Source of the DNA: Chiridota heheva
Taxonomy: Eukaryota > Echinodermata > Holothuroidea > Apodida > Chiridotidae
Direction: 5' to 3'
Assembly (NCBI GenBank): GCA_020152595.1
Contig: JAIGNY010002056.1
Location: 562,501-626,500, forward strand
Length of the DNA stretch: 64,000 nt
The translations under genes and the position numbers were made by a program. Positions 26,705 to 35,935 of this stretch are shown here, piece by piece (the first letter of the stretch is position 1; each line of letters begins with the position of its first letter). Below the pieces are notes generated by a model, which saw only the letters and a program-made list of their open reading frames with translations, searched no databases and was not told the origin of the DNA.

Positions 26705-27174
26705 ACACTTTTTCCACGTCGAAGACAATAATCCACGATAAAAAGAAGAAGAAGAGACCTCGTAAACCAATGACACCAAGACGAGCATTGCCTCTACTCC
26801 CGTCTCCTTTCACACCTCTGCGTACACCATCATCATTCGTTTAATCCGCGCATTGGCCTTTCGATACTCCGGGAAGCGCCTATTATCTGAATATTCGTGG
26901 ATTTTCTCCTCTACGTAGCAGCAGTACTACACCACCAAAAAATAAACGATAGCGACCAGGACGCGGACCGGCAAAACAAAAAGTCAATCGTGGCAACAAT
27001 AAACCGTTGAACAGAAAAGGAAGATATGTTTTAGGAACATTGGCCTGATACACCCGAGAACGTCCACCGACACGACCACGATCAGGCACACCTCGGTACA
27101 ATCCGAGTATCCGTGCCCAAAAGTCGGCCTTGAAAATTAAATTGAAACGTTTACACTACGTGGAACTGCTATAA
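26686..27174 (+). pseudogene. Arginine/lysine-rich core-like protein, three in-frame stops
   Basis: The frame from ATG 26686 to TAA 27172 (about 162 codons) is interrupted only by stops at 26842 (TAA), 26950 (TAG) and 27046 (TGA). The residues are strongly basic: a KKKKKRPRKP cluster near residue 20, an RPGRGPAKQKVNRGNNK stretch and a C-terminal TRPRSGTPRYNPS stretch. The first part looks like a nuclear localisation signal. Size, charge and position between the pVI-like and major capsid genes suggest a DNA-condensing virion core protein. No specific homologue was recognised, so this is inference from composition and context. Confidence 0.5.
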
Positions 27175-27230
27175 GAAGAACGACAGTCCGATTCTGGCCT
27201 CATTAGCAGCTCAGCTATCGCAACGTCAAC

Positions 27231-28571
27231 ATGGCTCTCGTTCACACTCACTCCATGCCTTGCTCCAAATTAGAAATGGAGCTGTTTAGTGTTCCACCGA
27301 CACAAATGGTGATCAGAGACAGCGAATACGCCGAATACCGTCCGTTTGGAGGATTAAACTCCATGGGATCGATCGAATTCCTCGTTCCCGGAACAGGAAG
27401 CAAGTATCTGGATATTAACAACACCCAACTTTACGTCAAAGTGAAAATCACTAAAGTAGACGGAAGTGATTGCAATGCCAGCGACAACGATGAAAAAGTT
27501 GCTCCTGTCAATCTGGTGTTACATTCAATGTTTTCGCAACTAGAGGTGGCCCTCAATCGCAAACTCATCAGCGACTCGACAGAAACGTACCCTTACAGAG
27601 CGATGATCGAGACTTTGCTAAGCTACGGCAGAGAAGCCAATTGAACCACATCTGCAGTCTCTGTTCTACTTCCGAGTCAAAGACATTGCATCACATATGG
27701 ACTTCAACGATTTGACTTCCGCTAGCATCCTTAACTCGGGACTTAAAACACGTTTCGATAAAAACAAAAAGCAGCAAAGTGTTGGGATGATGGGACCAAT
27801 TCACTCCGAAATATATGCTCGAAACAACGTGCTCCTTTCTACCTGGTGTGGAAGTACGACTCAAACTGCATCGAAGTAAGGACTCTTTTTGTTTGACGTC
27901 GAAAACTACAGATGCTGACTTTCGCGTGATTATCTTGGACGTCATTCTCTACGTGCGCAAACTGACGTCCAGCGACACCAATATGCTCAACGACCTCGTC
28001 ACCATCAACAGAGAACCGGCCAAGTACAAGATCCGACGCACCATTTTCCGGAATATCACCATACCGGCCGGAACCCAAGATTTTCAACGAGACAATGTAT
28101 TTCTGCGCGACCTACCAAAAAGAATCGTGGTTTGTCTGGTGACGCGATCTCTTTCAACGGCGCTTACAAGAAAAATCCGTTTCGTTTCCAATCTTTCAAA
28201 CTAAATTACCTCGCGCTTCACGTCGATAAGAAACAGTATCCTTTCACGCCGCTCACCCCTAGCTTCGAATCACATCTAGCTCTCCGCAGTTACTTCAACT
28301 GTTTTCGGCCACGGGTCGTTTGCACAGCGATGGAGGCATGGACTTCACTTCGACGGATTTTCTGGACGGTTACACGTTGCTCGCTTTCGACCTGACGCCC
28401 GACGGATCCCACGGACAACACTACACGGTCAACAAGCGAGGACATTTTCGTGTGGATTTTAAATTTGCAGAGACATTGGCTTCCACGACCAACCTTCTTA
28501 TCTACGCTGAATTCGACAACATCATCGAAATAGATAAAAACCGCAACATCATCTACGATTTAGCCAATTGA
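27231..28571 (+). pseudogene. Polinton-type major capsid protein (F54H12.2-like), four frameshifts
   Basis: The product family is the double-jelly-roll major capsid protein of Polinton/Maverick and adintovirus-like elements, often annotated in invertebrate genomes as F54H12.2-like. Segments covering a full-length protein (about 447 codons; family about 430-460) lie in order in frames that change near 27640, 27840, 28130 and 28310. Landmarks include CSKLEMELFSVPPTQ, PVNLVLHSMFSQLEVALN, TYPYRAMIETLLSYG, LRDLPKRIVV, NGAYKKNPF, LLAFDLTPDGS and FDNIIEIDKNRNI. The start ATG 27231 agrees with the short basic N-terminus of the family. The stop lies 4 bp before the protease start. No single-frame product is possible. 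Confidence 0.88.
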
Positions 28572-28575
28572 AATC

Positions 28576-29043
28576 ATGGGGATGTTCGATATTGTTCGAG
28601 TGTTGAGCAAAGACGCTTACACCCATTGCTCGTGTGCGACGTATTCGACGGCGTTCATGCCGCAGATCAGTTACATTCACTTTTGCAACGTCCAAGTGTC
28701 ATGGTGGTCAACACGGATCCGATTTGGAAATCGGGCCGGCATTGGGTCGCTATTTACGTGCCCAAAGTCGGTCCTTGGGAATATTGTGACTCCTATGGCG
28801 AACCCCCCCGACGTTTCTTTCATTCGACGTTTCTTGAAAAATAACCCATTTGCCTACAATCACACACCGCTTTAGAGTCCTACCTCTGACGTATGTGGTC
28901 ACTATTGTATTTATTATCTTGTTTACCGAACACGAAGCTCGGACATGAATGACATCACGGCTCGTTTTGGGAAAGACAAAGAACGCAACGACGAGGATGT
29001 GTTGACATTTGTACTTCAACATATGGTTAAGACGTTCGTTTAA
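28576..29043 (+). pseudogene. Adenain-like cysteine protease, two frameshifts and one stop
   Basis: This is the maturation protease (peptidase family C5) of adenoviruses and Polinton-like elements, which cleaves capsid precursors. The catalytic histidine lies in SGRHWVAIYV (codon about 28740), the acidic residue in CDSYGEPP, and the catalytic cysteine in SDVCGHYCIYYL (codon 28894). The start MGMFDIV and the C-terminal half share one frame, while the middle is shifted between about 28620 and a C7 run at 28803-28809. A TAG at 28873 interrupts the part before the active cysteine. About 156 codons in all, normal for the family. The triad residues survive although the frame is broken. Confidence 0.85.
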
Positions 29044-29310
29044 TTGATTCGTAAGATGTTCTTTTTAATGGTGATTAACACCCTCTATAAAAATCATTGA
29101 TAAGTCATCCGAAATGACCGAAGCCGGAACGGAACCTCGTCTCCCCGTCGAAGCGACAGACTTTGACCAAAGTAGTGAATCGTTGTTATTTACTAGATGG
29201 CATTTGTTACGCGTTATAAAAAGTTATAAAAAGGCGGCCACGACGGTGTGCAACATTTAGTCGAAATTCAGACACAAACAAGGAAACAAACACTACCCGA
29301 AGATTAACCG
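29044..29310 (+). promoter_or_regulatory. Gap between protease and PC4-like gene, with tandem TATA-box candidates
   Basis: Two TATAAAAAG motifs, ten bases apart (29215-29223 and 29225-29233), lie about 80-90 bp upstream of the ATG at 29311. That is suitable for an RNA polymerase II start near 29255. A 48-codon frame (29114-29260) overlaps them and I doubt it is a gene. No initiator element can be confirmed from sequence alone. Confidence 0.5.
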
Positions 29311-30045
29311 ATGTCCGTGCCGGCACACTAGACAAGAAAGCTGTTGCATTAGTAGGCGAACGCTACCTCACCGTCTCTGGCTTTAACAAAAAGTTGTACG
29401 TTCACGTACGGCAATATTTTACGCACCCCAATGTCCGCCACACTCGAGTAATGGGCCGTGATAACTCGTCGACTCCTTCGGGTCCACAAAACATACCGTT
29501 GAGGAGAGCTTTGAAATTGCTGAGTTTCGACAAAGTACTGTAAGAGACTTTCGCGGATTGGTGACCCGAGCTTAACCCGTAGGAGAGAACGTGTACGTGT
29601 CTACACCACAGTTTAAAAGCATCAAATGTGTACATCTCGGCAAGTATACCAAACCAACCCCGGCACAATACCTTGAGTCACGGCTCAAGGCATCGCCATG
29701 GAAGAAGGCATTTGGGATGAACTCTATAAGAACAAAAACGTGGTATCCGAAATGGCCTTGCATTACCATATGTCTAACGTCAACGGAGCACGTCACATGA
29801 GCGGTCCGTCGAACCCCGAAAAGTTACGTTTGCTTCTGGGAAAACAGATTTACATCAGTCTGACCGCAGAAAATGAAAACATTCTCGTGGACATACGCCA
29901 TTACGAATGCGCAATGCAAATGATTAGTGACCCGAACGGGCACACTACCCGTCAATGGACCGTCATACCCGGAGAAAAAGGGATTTCTTTCAACCTGGAC
30001 CAATGGAGCAAACTGGCGAGCATGGAATGTCTATTTGCAATATAA
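29311..30045 (+). pseudogene. Protein with three PC4-like DNA-binding modules, frameshifted
   Basis: PC4/Sub1 domains are small beta-sheet modules that bind single-stranded DNA and act in transcription and repair. Three successive stretches fit the pattern of a YVSV-strand, a VHIRxY strand, then a TxKGISL-xxW-xxL segment. Module A (29355-29540) has RYLTVSGF and LYVHVRQYF. Module B (about 29585-29760) has VYVSTPQF, VHLGKYT and, in another frame, TAQGIAMEEGIWDEL. Module C (about 29838-30040) has QIYISLTA, ILVDIRHYE and GEKGISFNLDQWSKL. Breaks lie near 29328 and between 29655 and 29690, and a TAA at 29541 separates A from B. A and B may therefore once have been continuous or separate genes. Module C is intact within 29698-30045. 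It follows the capsid/protease cluster and ends just before an (AAT)n tract. Confidence 0.62.
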
Positions 30046-30116
30046 CATTTGAAAGCACTGGTCAAAGTACCCATCTTAGAGAAAACTCCCCGTCACATGG
30101 ACGAATTCTGCGAACT

Positions 30117-30476
<360 letters not shown>

Positions 30477-30809
30477 TGTTATGCCATATAAACTGCGTAT
30501 TAAGAAAAATAAAGTTTGGAGAAAAAAATGAGGGCGGAAGTAGTACAAAATCGTTGCATGACTCCTACCGTACCACTGCGTTGATTGAGGCAGGTACTTT
30601 ACCCTCGGATATAAATATTCAAAAAAGAGAAAAATGAATTAAAGACATTCAAAAGAGTTCGAGGCTACCGTGGACGCTACCGTAGAAGTTCGATGACTAT
30701 CATAGACGGCACGACAGCCAGGCGTGACACCTAAGACAAGTGTCTGTCTGGGTTGTAAGGCGTGATACGAAGCAACCGGGGGTATGTATACAGCCACGTG
30801 TCTGTCTTA
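30477..30809 (+). other. Intergenic stretch; possible remnant of a first histone-type unit
   Basis: At 30618-30652 AAAAAAGAGAAAAATGAATT followed by AAAGACATT resembles the distal part of the 3' signature of the three downstream units, but no stem-loop precedes it. No conserved frame was seen. Confidence 0.4.
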
Positions 30810-30854
30810 CCAATCACAGTATGGTGAGTATTGTTTGTAGACAGAATAAAAATA
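30810..30854 (+). promoter_or_regulatory. CCAAT and TATA-like elements of unit 2
   Basis: CCAAT at 30810-30814 and ATAAAAATA at 30846-30854 precede the ATG at 30908. The same two-element layout, with CCAAT inverted, precedes the paralogues at 31961 and 32918. Confidence 0.45.
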
Positions 30855-30907
30855 CTAACTTTGCTTATATTCAATCATTCAATCTATTAGATCTACCTAC
30901 AAGCAAG

Positions 30908-31453
30908 ATGAATACACTGTATAACTACTTTCCATTAGAAGTTTACTTCGAAAATAGAGAGGGTTGGTCGGAGAAAATGGGTAAGAGTGTGACTTTGACA
31001 CTGCGGTTTCTACACTAGGTTCATCTAGCTCAGCTACCGAGTCTTCAGCCGACGAGAGCGATTGGGACGAGGACGCCAGCGTTTCAATAGTTAAAAGACA
31101 GGACGAGGAGCCCGTCCTCTCCAACGGCGAGTGGATGCGGGTGCTAGCAGCAGCGGATAAGGACTTTATTGTGGCAGACAACTGGCTACCGGTAATGGGA
31201 GAATATAAAGATAAAGCAAAGAACGAGCAAAGAACGAGCAAAGACCAGAGAACAAGCAAAGACCAGAGAACAAGCAAAGACCAGAGAACAAGCAAAGACA
31301 AAATAACAAGCAAAGACACAAGAATCAGAGGCAAGCCGATCGGTGGGGACTCAGACCGTCCACCAGCACTGCAAGTGCCCCTTCTGCCTCGTGCTGCTGT
31401 GAGACAGAAGAAAAAGAAACCCAAAGGCTATTTTGACAGTCACCAGGTATAAG
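30908..31453 (+). pseudogene. Unit 2: unknown Ser/acidic then Lys-rich protein, one frameshift
   Basis: I do not recognise this protein. It starts MNTLYNYFPLEVYFENREGW, and the open frame shifts near 30981. The second frame continues as CDFDTAVSTLGSSSSATES, then an acidic block (ADESDWDEDA), a KNEQ/TSKDQR repeat (about 31213-31310) and a basic end with KKKKPK. The repeat is encoded by a 21-bp tandem unit (AGAACAAGCAAAGACC type). An alternative to the frameshift is a 38-nt intron (GTAAGA...CACTAG at 30981-31018), but that is shorter than usual metazoan introns. Its 3' region bears a degenerate histone-type stem-loop at 31426-31441, overlapping the last codons. Confidence 0.45.
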
Positions 31454-31462
31454 AAAGAGAAA
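31426..31462 (+). terminator. Degenerate histone-type 3' processing signal, unit 2
   Basis: GGCTAT-TTTG-ACAGTC (31426-31441) has the stem-4-loop-stem length of the histone mRNA hairpin, with one mismatch and one G-T pair. It is flanked by ACCCAAA on the left and ACCA on the right, and followed at 31449 by ATAAGAAAGAG. The same context surrounds perfect hairpins in units 3 and 4. Confidence 0.5.
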
Positions 31463-31830
31463 ATTTATTCAAGACATTCTATGTAACGCTAGTATAATTG
31501 TTTGTATCGTCCATGTTTTATCGTTACTTGTCTCGATTTTCTTATTATGTGACATCGTATCGTCCATTATTGTTTGTAACGTCAATGTTTACTGTTGCAT
31601 TGTCCATAATTGTATGTAATATTCATATTTATCGTTTGTATCGTCCGTAATTGCTTGTAACGTCCATATTTATCGTTTCTTGTGTCAATTGAATTTTCTT
31701 AGCATTTTTTATGTGACATTGTATATTTGTTTGTAACGTCCATGTTTATTCTGTTGTGTCATTTTACTTATTTATTGATTTATGTTTTTATTATTATTAC
31801 TATCATTTATTAATTGATTTTTTTTTTTTA
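31463..31830. repeat. Degenerate ~45-bp repeat (TTGTTTGTAACGTCCATGTT type)
   Basis: Five or so diverged copies containing TTGTTTGTAWCGTCCAT and TTTATCGTT occupy the spacer between units 2 and 3. The end is T-rich. No gene was seen. Confidence 0.7.
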
Positions 31831-31874
31831 AGAGCGTTATGAACTCAAACGGCATTATACCTCTCTGGCTTCTG

Positions 31875-31910
31875 ATTGGTCGAAGAGATTGAACCAAAAA
31901 GCATAAATAG
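31875..31910 (+). promoter_or_regulatory. Inverted CCAAT and TATA-like box of unit 3
   Basis: CTTCTGATTGGTC (inverted CCAAT at 31875-31879) is followed 22 bp later by CATAAATAG (31902-31910), about 50 bp before the ATG at 31961. The unit 4 promoter (32493-32596) is a close copy over about 100 bp. There ATTGG is kept at 32539-32543 but the TATA-like box has mutated to CATCAGTAG. Confidence 0.6.
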
Positions 31911-31960
31911 AGCAAACTTGATCCATTCTTTTCATTCTTATTCAGGGCGAACACACCATC

Positions 31961-32308
31961 ATGGAGTGGGAAGTCTTAGCCAAGGTAATGTTTGAACTCC
32001 TGAGAAAATGGAGCCCTGGACCTATCGACTACGATAAAGTCATAGAACACCTCGAAAACAGATGCAACTGTTTAACACTATTTAAAACGAGTTTCATCCT
32101 GCAGAAGGTGATGTAATTATGGCATCCATTTGCCATGCTTACCAGGAAGTGTCACACTGCTGGGCGGCATATGGGACTTTCACGTTGCTTCTTCCAACAT
32201 AGCAAAAAACACAAGACCTCTGCAGAATCAAAGAAAGTTACCGGCAAAGGTGAACACCAGGGAGCCATAGACGAAGGACAGCAGAAATCCACCGAAGGAG
32301 GACAGTAG
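31961..32308 (+). pseudogene. Unit 3: unknown small protein, paralogue of unit 4, broken
   Basis: I do not recognise the family. The frame from ATG 31961 reads MEWEVLAKVMFELLRKWSPG and continues PIDYDKVIEHLENRCNC. It then diverges from its paralogue and stops near 32114. Downstream, another frame keeps ESKKVTGKGEHQGAIDEGQ up to TAG at about 32306, matching the C-terminal part of unit 4. The intact ancestor was probably about 105-115 residues with an acidic amphipathic N-terminus, a Cys/His-rich middle and a polar tail. A histone-type hairpin starts about 34 bp after the TAG. Confidence 0.55.
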
Positions 32309-32341
32309 CAGATCGATCGGTCGATCAATAAAGGACCCAAA

Positions 32342-32378
32342 GGCTCTTATAAGAGCCACCACAAATATAAGAATATGA
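32342..32378 (+). terminator. Histone-type 3' stem-loop, unit 3
   Basis: GGCTCT-TATA-AGAGCC (32342-32357) forms a perfect 6-bp stem with a 4-nt loop, preceded by ACCCAAA and followed by ACCACAA. Replication-dependent histone mRNAs end in such a hairpin (GGYYYU, a loop with U at positions 1 and 3, then ARRRCC and ACCA) bound by SLBP. A purine-rich downstream element binds U7 snRNA, and here ATAAGAATATG follows at 32366. No polyadenylation signal lies close by except AATAAA at 32327, before the hairpin. Confidence 0.72.
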
Positions 32379-32596
32379 AAATTAAATTAAGACCTAATGT
32401 TTGTGTCTGTTATTGTGTGTTTATCCCCCTTCCCTCCAAAAGATTCGACAACCAACTCCCAACATACCTTTCTGGCTTCTTTTTTTTTCTCAAAAGAGCG
32501 CCACCAAGTCAAATGACATCATACCTTTCTGGCTTCTGATTGGTCAAAGAGATCAAACCAAAAAGCATCAGTAGAGTAAACCTGATCCATTCTTTT

Positions 32597-32884
32597 ATCT
32601 ACCTACTGTGGATCTACCTACTGTGGTGTGGCGGTTATATTACCTGTCTACAGACCACGAGGCCCTGGGTTCAAGCCTGGGTTAAGTAGACACGCCAGTG
32701 TACCACAACTGGTTATCAAAGGCCGTGGACATTGACTTGGTTGTCGATGTTATGTCTGTCCATACGTCGTACCTGTGTTCTCGTCCGGGTCGTATTAAGT
32801 GTTTCGTGATAGCATTGTTACTGTCATAACCGAATACGCAGGTGACGACCCCGTCATTGTAATTGTGTGTTCACTCGTTGCGCG
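32597..32884 (+). mobile_element. SINE family A, copy 2, full length with 10-bp target duplication
   Basis: The 288-bp insert is flanked by perfect CCATTCTTTT (32587-32596 and 32885-32894). Unit 3 has one copy of this site at the same place, so the insertion postdates the unit 3/unit 4 duplication. Its head is tRNA-like: A-box region TGTGGCGGTTATATTACC and B box GGTTCAAGCC. The body carries ACAACTGGTTATCAAAGGCC and the tail ends GTAATTGTGTGTTCACTCG. A 15-bp ATCTACCTACTGTGG is duplicated at its 5' end. It separates the unit 4 promoter from its start codon. Confidence 0.92.
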
Positions 32885-32917
32885 CCATTCTTTTACATTC
32901 AGAGCAAACACATCTTC

Positions 32918-33240
32918 ATGGAGTGGGATATGTTAGCCGAACAAATGTTTATACTCCTGAGAAAATGTAGCCCTAGACCTATCGACTACGATAAAGTTAT
33001 AGACCACTTCGAAAGCAGATGCAACTGTTTCGAAGACGGATTAAAGCGATGTAATTACAGCAGCCATTGTCCATGCTTTCCAAGACATGTCAACCGTTCT
33101 GGGCTGCAAATGGGTGTTTTACATTGCTGCTTTCAACCTTGCTGTTTTCAACATGGAAAAAACCCGCGACGAGACCCCTGAAGAATCAAAGAAAGATACC
33201 GACAAAGGAGAACACCAGGTAGCCATTGGAGAAGGACAGT
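32918..33240 (+). pseudogene. Unit 4: unknown Cys/His-rich small protein, paralogue of unit 3
   Basis: The frame from ATG 32918 encodes 87 residues: an N-terminus MEWDMLAEQMFILLRKCSP, then PIDYDKVIDHFESRCNC, then a Cys-rich stretch (CNYSSHCPCF, HCCFQPCCFQH), ending at a TGA at 33179. A second frame beyond it keeps ESKKDTDKGEHQVAIGEGQ to a TAG at about 33240, which parallels unit 3, so a late frameshift is likely. The cysteines could bind zinc, but no known finger spacing fits. It lacks its promoter proximity because a SINE sits upstream. Function unknown. Confidence 0.55.
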
Positions 33241-33275
33241 AGCAGATCAATCAGCCGATCGATAAAGAACCCAAA

Positions 33276-33317
33276 GGCTCTTATAAGAGCCACCACAAAT
33301 ATAAGAAAGAGAAAATT
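33276..33317 (+). terminator. Histone-type 3' stem-loop and HDE-like element, unit 4
   Basis: GGCTCT-TATA-AGAGCC (33276-33291) is identical to unit 3 through about 39 contiguous bases, including the ACCCAAA and ACCACAAAT flanks. ATAAGAAAGAG (33301-33311) follows at the spacing of the histone downstream element, close to the CAAGAAAGA spacer motif known from sea-urchin histone genes. The rest of the two units differs visibly more than this block does. Confidence 0.75.
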
Positions 33318-33397
33318 GAGTTAAGACATTGCTTTGTTGTGTGTTTATTCCCTTCCCTCCAAAAGATCCGACGACCTTCGGTCGTGTGGTAAATCAC

Positions 33398-33882
<485 letters not shown>

Positions 33883-35935
33883 TTACTACTAACGTAATCG
33901 TAAATTTTGTTGCCGTGATGGTTTTCAATAATCTACTACAAAGTTGTGTAAATGTTGTCAAACTTTTAAGATTAGCCAGTTATTTATTTTGAAATGTATA
34001 AACATAATAGGCCAAGCACCTGGAATGTCTAAGCTTATTGAACCTACGGCACAAATCTGAACCGTCGGATTAAAATCTGAACCGACAGATTAAATATTAG
34101 GAGCCCCCAGCCCTTCCGGCCCCCCCCCCTCCTCTTTTCTGGCTACGCCACTGCTCCTCATAGTAATACCAGTAGTGATAGTGATAATGGTACCCTGCAG
34201 CATCATACATCTCCTTAGCGAAGTCAAGAGACAAGCAGGACCATACTTTTCCTCTATACAGTTGGGTACAAACTTAAAAGAATGAAATACAATGTGTAGT
34301 TATTTTTCGATCATATGTGCAATTATGGTCGGGGAAGGAGGGGGTGAGGGGGTGCCGAGTTGGTCTGTGTCGAGTTGCTTTTATGCCAAGTTGACTGACA
34401 TTCTAAAAGACTGTTAATAATAGTGACATGCCACCGCTGCACTTTGTGAAAATCTGAGCAAAATTTACAATTTAACCAGAGTACTCTGTTCATATCCGAC
34501 ATATCAACCTGGGTATCATTTGCGAGAAAAATATGCACACAAGCATATTCTTTTCTTGCTCAAAAACATCCAATGAACAATGAAAGTTGTAAGTATTAAA
34601 AGATTTTCATTAATTTATGACATAACCTAAATATGTATACCTAGTTCCGCGAAAATCTCCAAATAATGTGTAGGAAAATGAGTGTTTGTTGTAGTGTCTA
34701 GTGATGCTTCCGTGAGTTGGATTTTTTTCTTCACAAAGCTGATGATTTAGGCATTTCTTTTAATCATGTTAGCTAGTTATTATGGTAAAATCCTACTATA
34801 GCGCTAGATTTCTATATAAGGATTTTTTCTTTTTCTTTTTTAATTTAATTTTATTCCGGATTTGGGTCTTGTACTTTAAATACTGTAGAAACTAAGCCAA
34901 AATTATTTTTTGTAAAAGAGGAATAATTCGTAATAGGCCTACGTTTTGGCTTTCCGATTGAAACATTGGTATTGGTCTGAGGTAAGGTTTACTTATAGGG
35001 ATATGCTTAGGATTAGGATAGGGTTTAGGATTAGGGTTTAGTATTTTTTTTAAATATTTTTTTTATAATTTGGGTTTCAAGAAAATCTGTCAGCTATATG
35101 AGTATTAAAGATGTTGAAATTAATTCCTATATAGCGATTTACAGCTATGCTAAGATTTTTCCATTATTATACTCATCCCTCAGTACGGGTTGACATGGGA
35201 TTGCCATTATCTATACAATATGATAATTCATATTTTTATGTTTTTGAGAATTCACACATAGAAAATAGATGATTGAAAAATAACTTACTTTTTGGATATA
35301 CTTAGCCAAATGATACACTTTTCCAAAAGAGCTTTTCCTAAATGTTTACCTATGTGGCACCACAACGGGATAAAAGTTCTCCGATTTATGTTTTGGTGGC
35401 CATCTTTCCTAGTCCCTGCACATTTGTTTTCAACTATTCAAACCTCTGCAAATAAGTTTAGGATGTTCCACAAATTAGCCTAGACGTTGATTTTTTACTG
35501 ACAACAATTTGCTTGTTTGTATAATTTGATTAAATAGTTTTAGTCAATAGACTGTGAAAACAAATCAATAAAACATTTAGAAATATTAACAGTAGATAAT
35601 ATAATTGTAGACATACTGTGTAATTTCTTTCCTCAAACTAAAACATATTACTTCTGCTAAAATGTAATAAGCCGATAGCAATGTTATGAATTTTGAACGT
35701 GCTCTGGAGAGCTTGTCAGTCGAATTTCAGAAAAAAATCTAGCAAATGCTTCTATGAAAATTAACTACAATTACTGTAAAACGAGTTTTTGAGACAGGGA
35801 TGGGCCTCAAACATGAAGAAGCATTGTCAGTGGAAAAAAGGTAAAATGATTTTGTTTTCATAAAGATCTTAAAACTGAGATTTTCCTATGTTTTAACACA
35901 GTGTTTCAAACAGCACAGCATGGTGTAGGGTTCTG
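33883..35935. other. No gene seen
   Basis: A+T-rich DNA with a C-run at 34120 and a short TTAGGATTAGGGTTTAG stretch near 35010-35040. I found no frame with conserved motifs. Confidence 0.5.

Noticed and set aside
29114-29260. 48-codon frame between protease and PC4-like gene
   Set aside because: It overlaps the tandem TATA boxes and shows no conserved feature.
30981-31018. A 38-nt intron (GTAAGA to CACTAG) joining the two frames of unit 2
   Set aside because: Shorter than known functional metazoan introns, and neighbouring genes all show simple frameshifts, so an indel is more likely.
30908-33240. Interpreting the hairpin-bearing units as histone genes
   Set aside because: None of the frames shows a histone fold sequence or a histone-like tail pattern beyond a few lysines.
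34997-35044. Telomere-like TTAGGATTAGGGTTTAG stretch
   Set aside because: Only two or three irregular units, no array.
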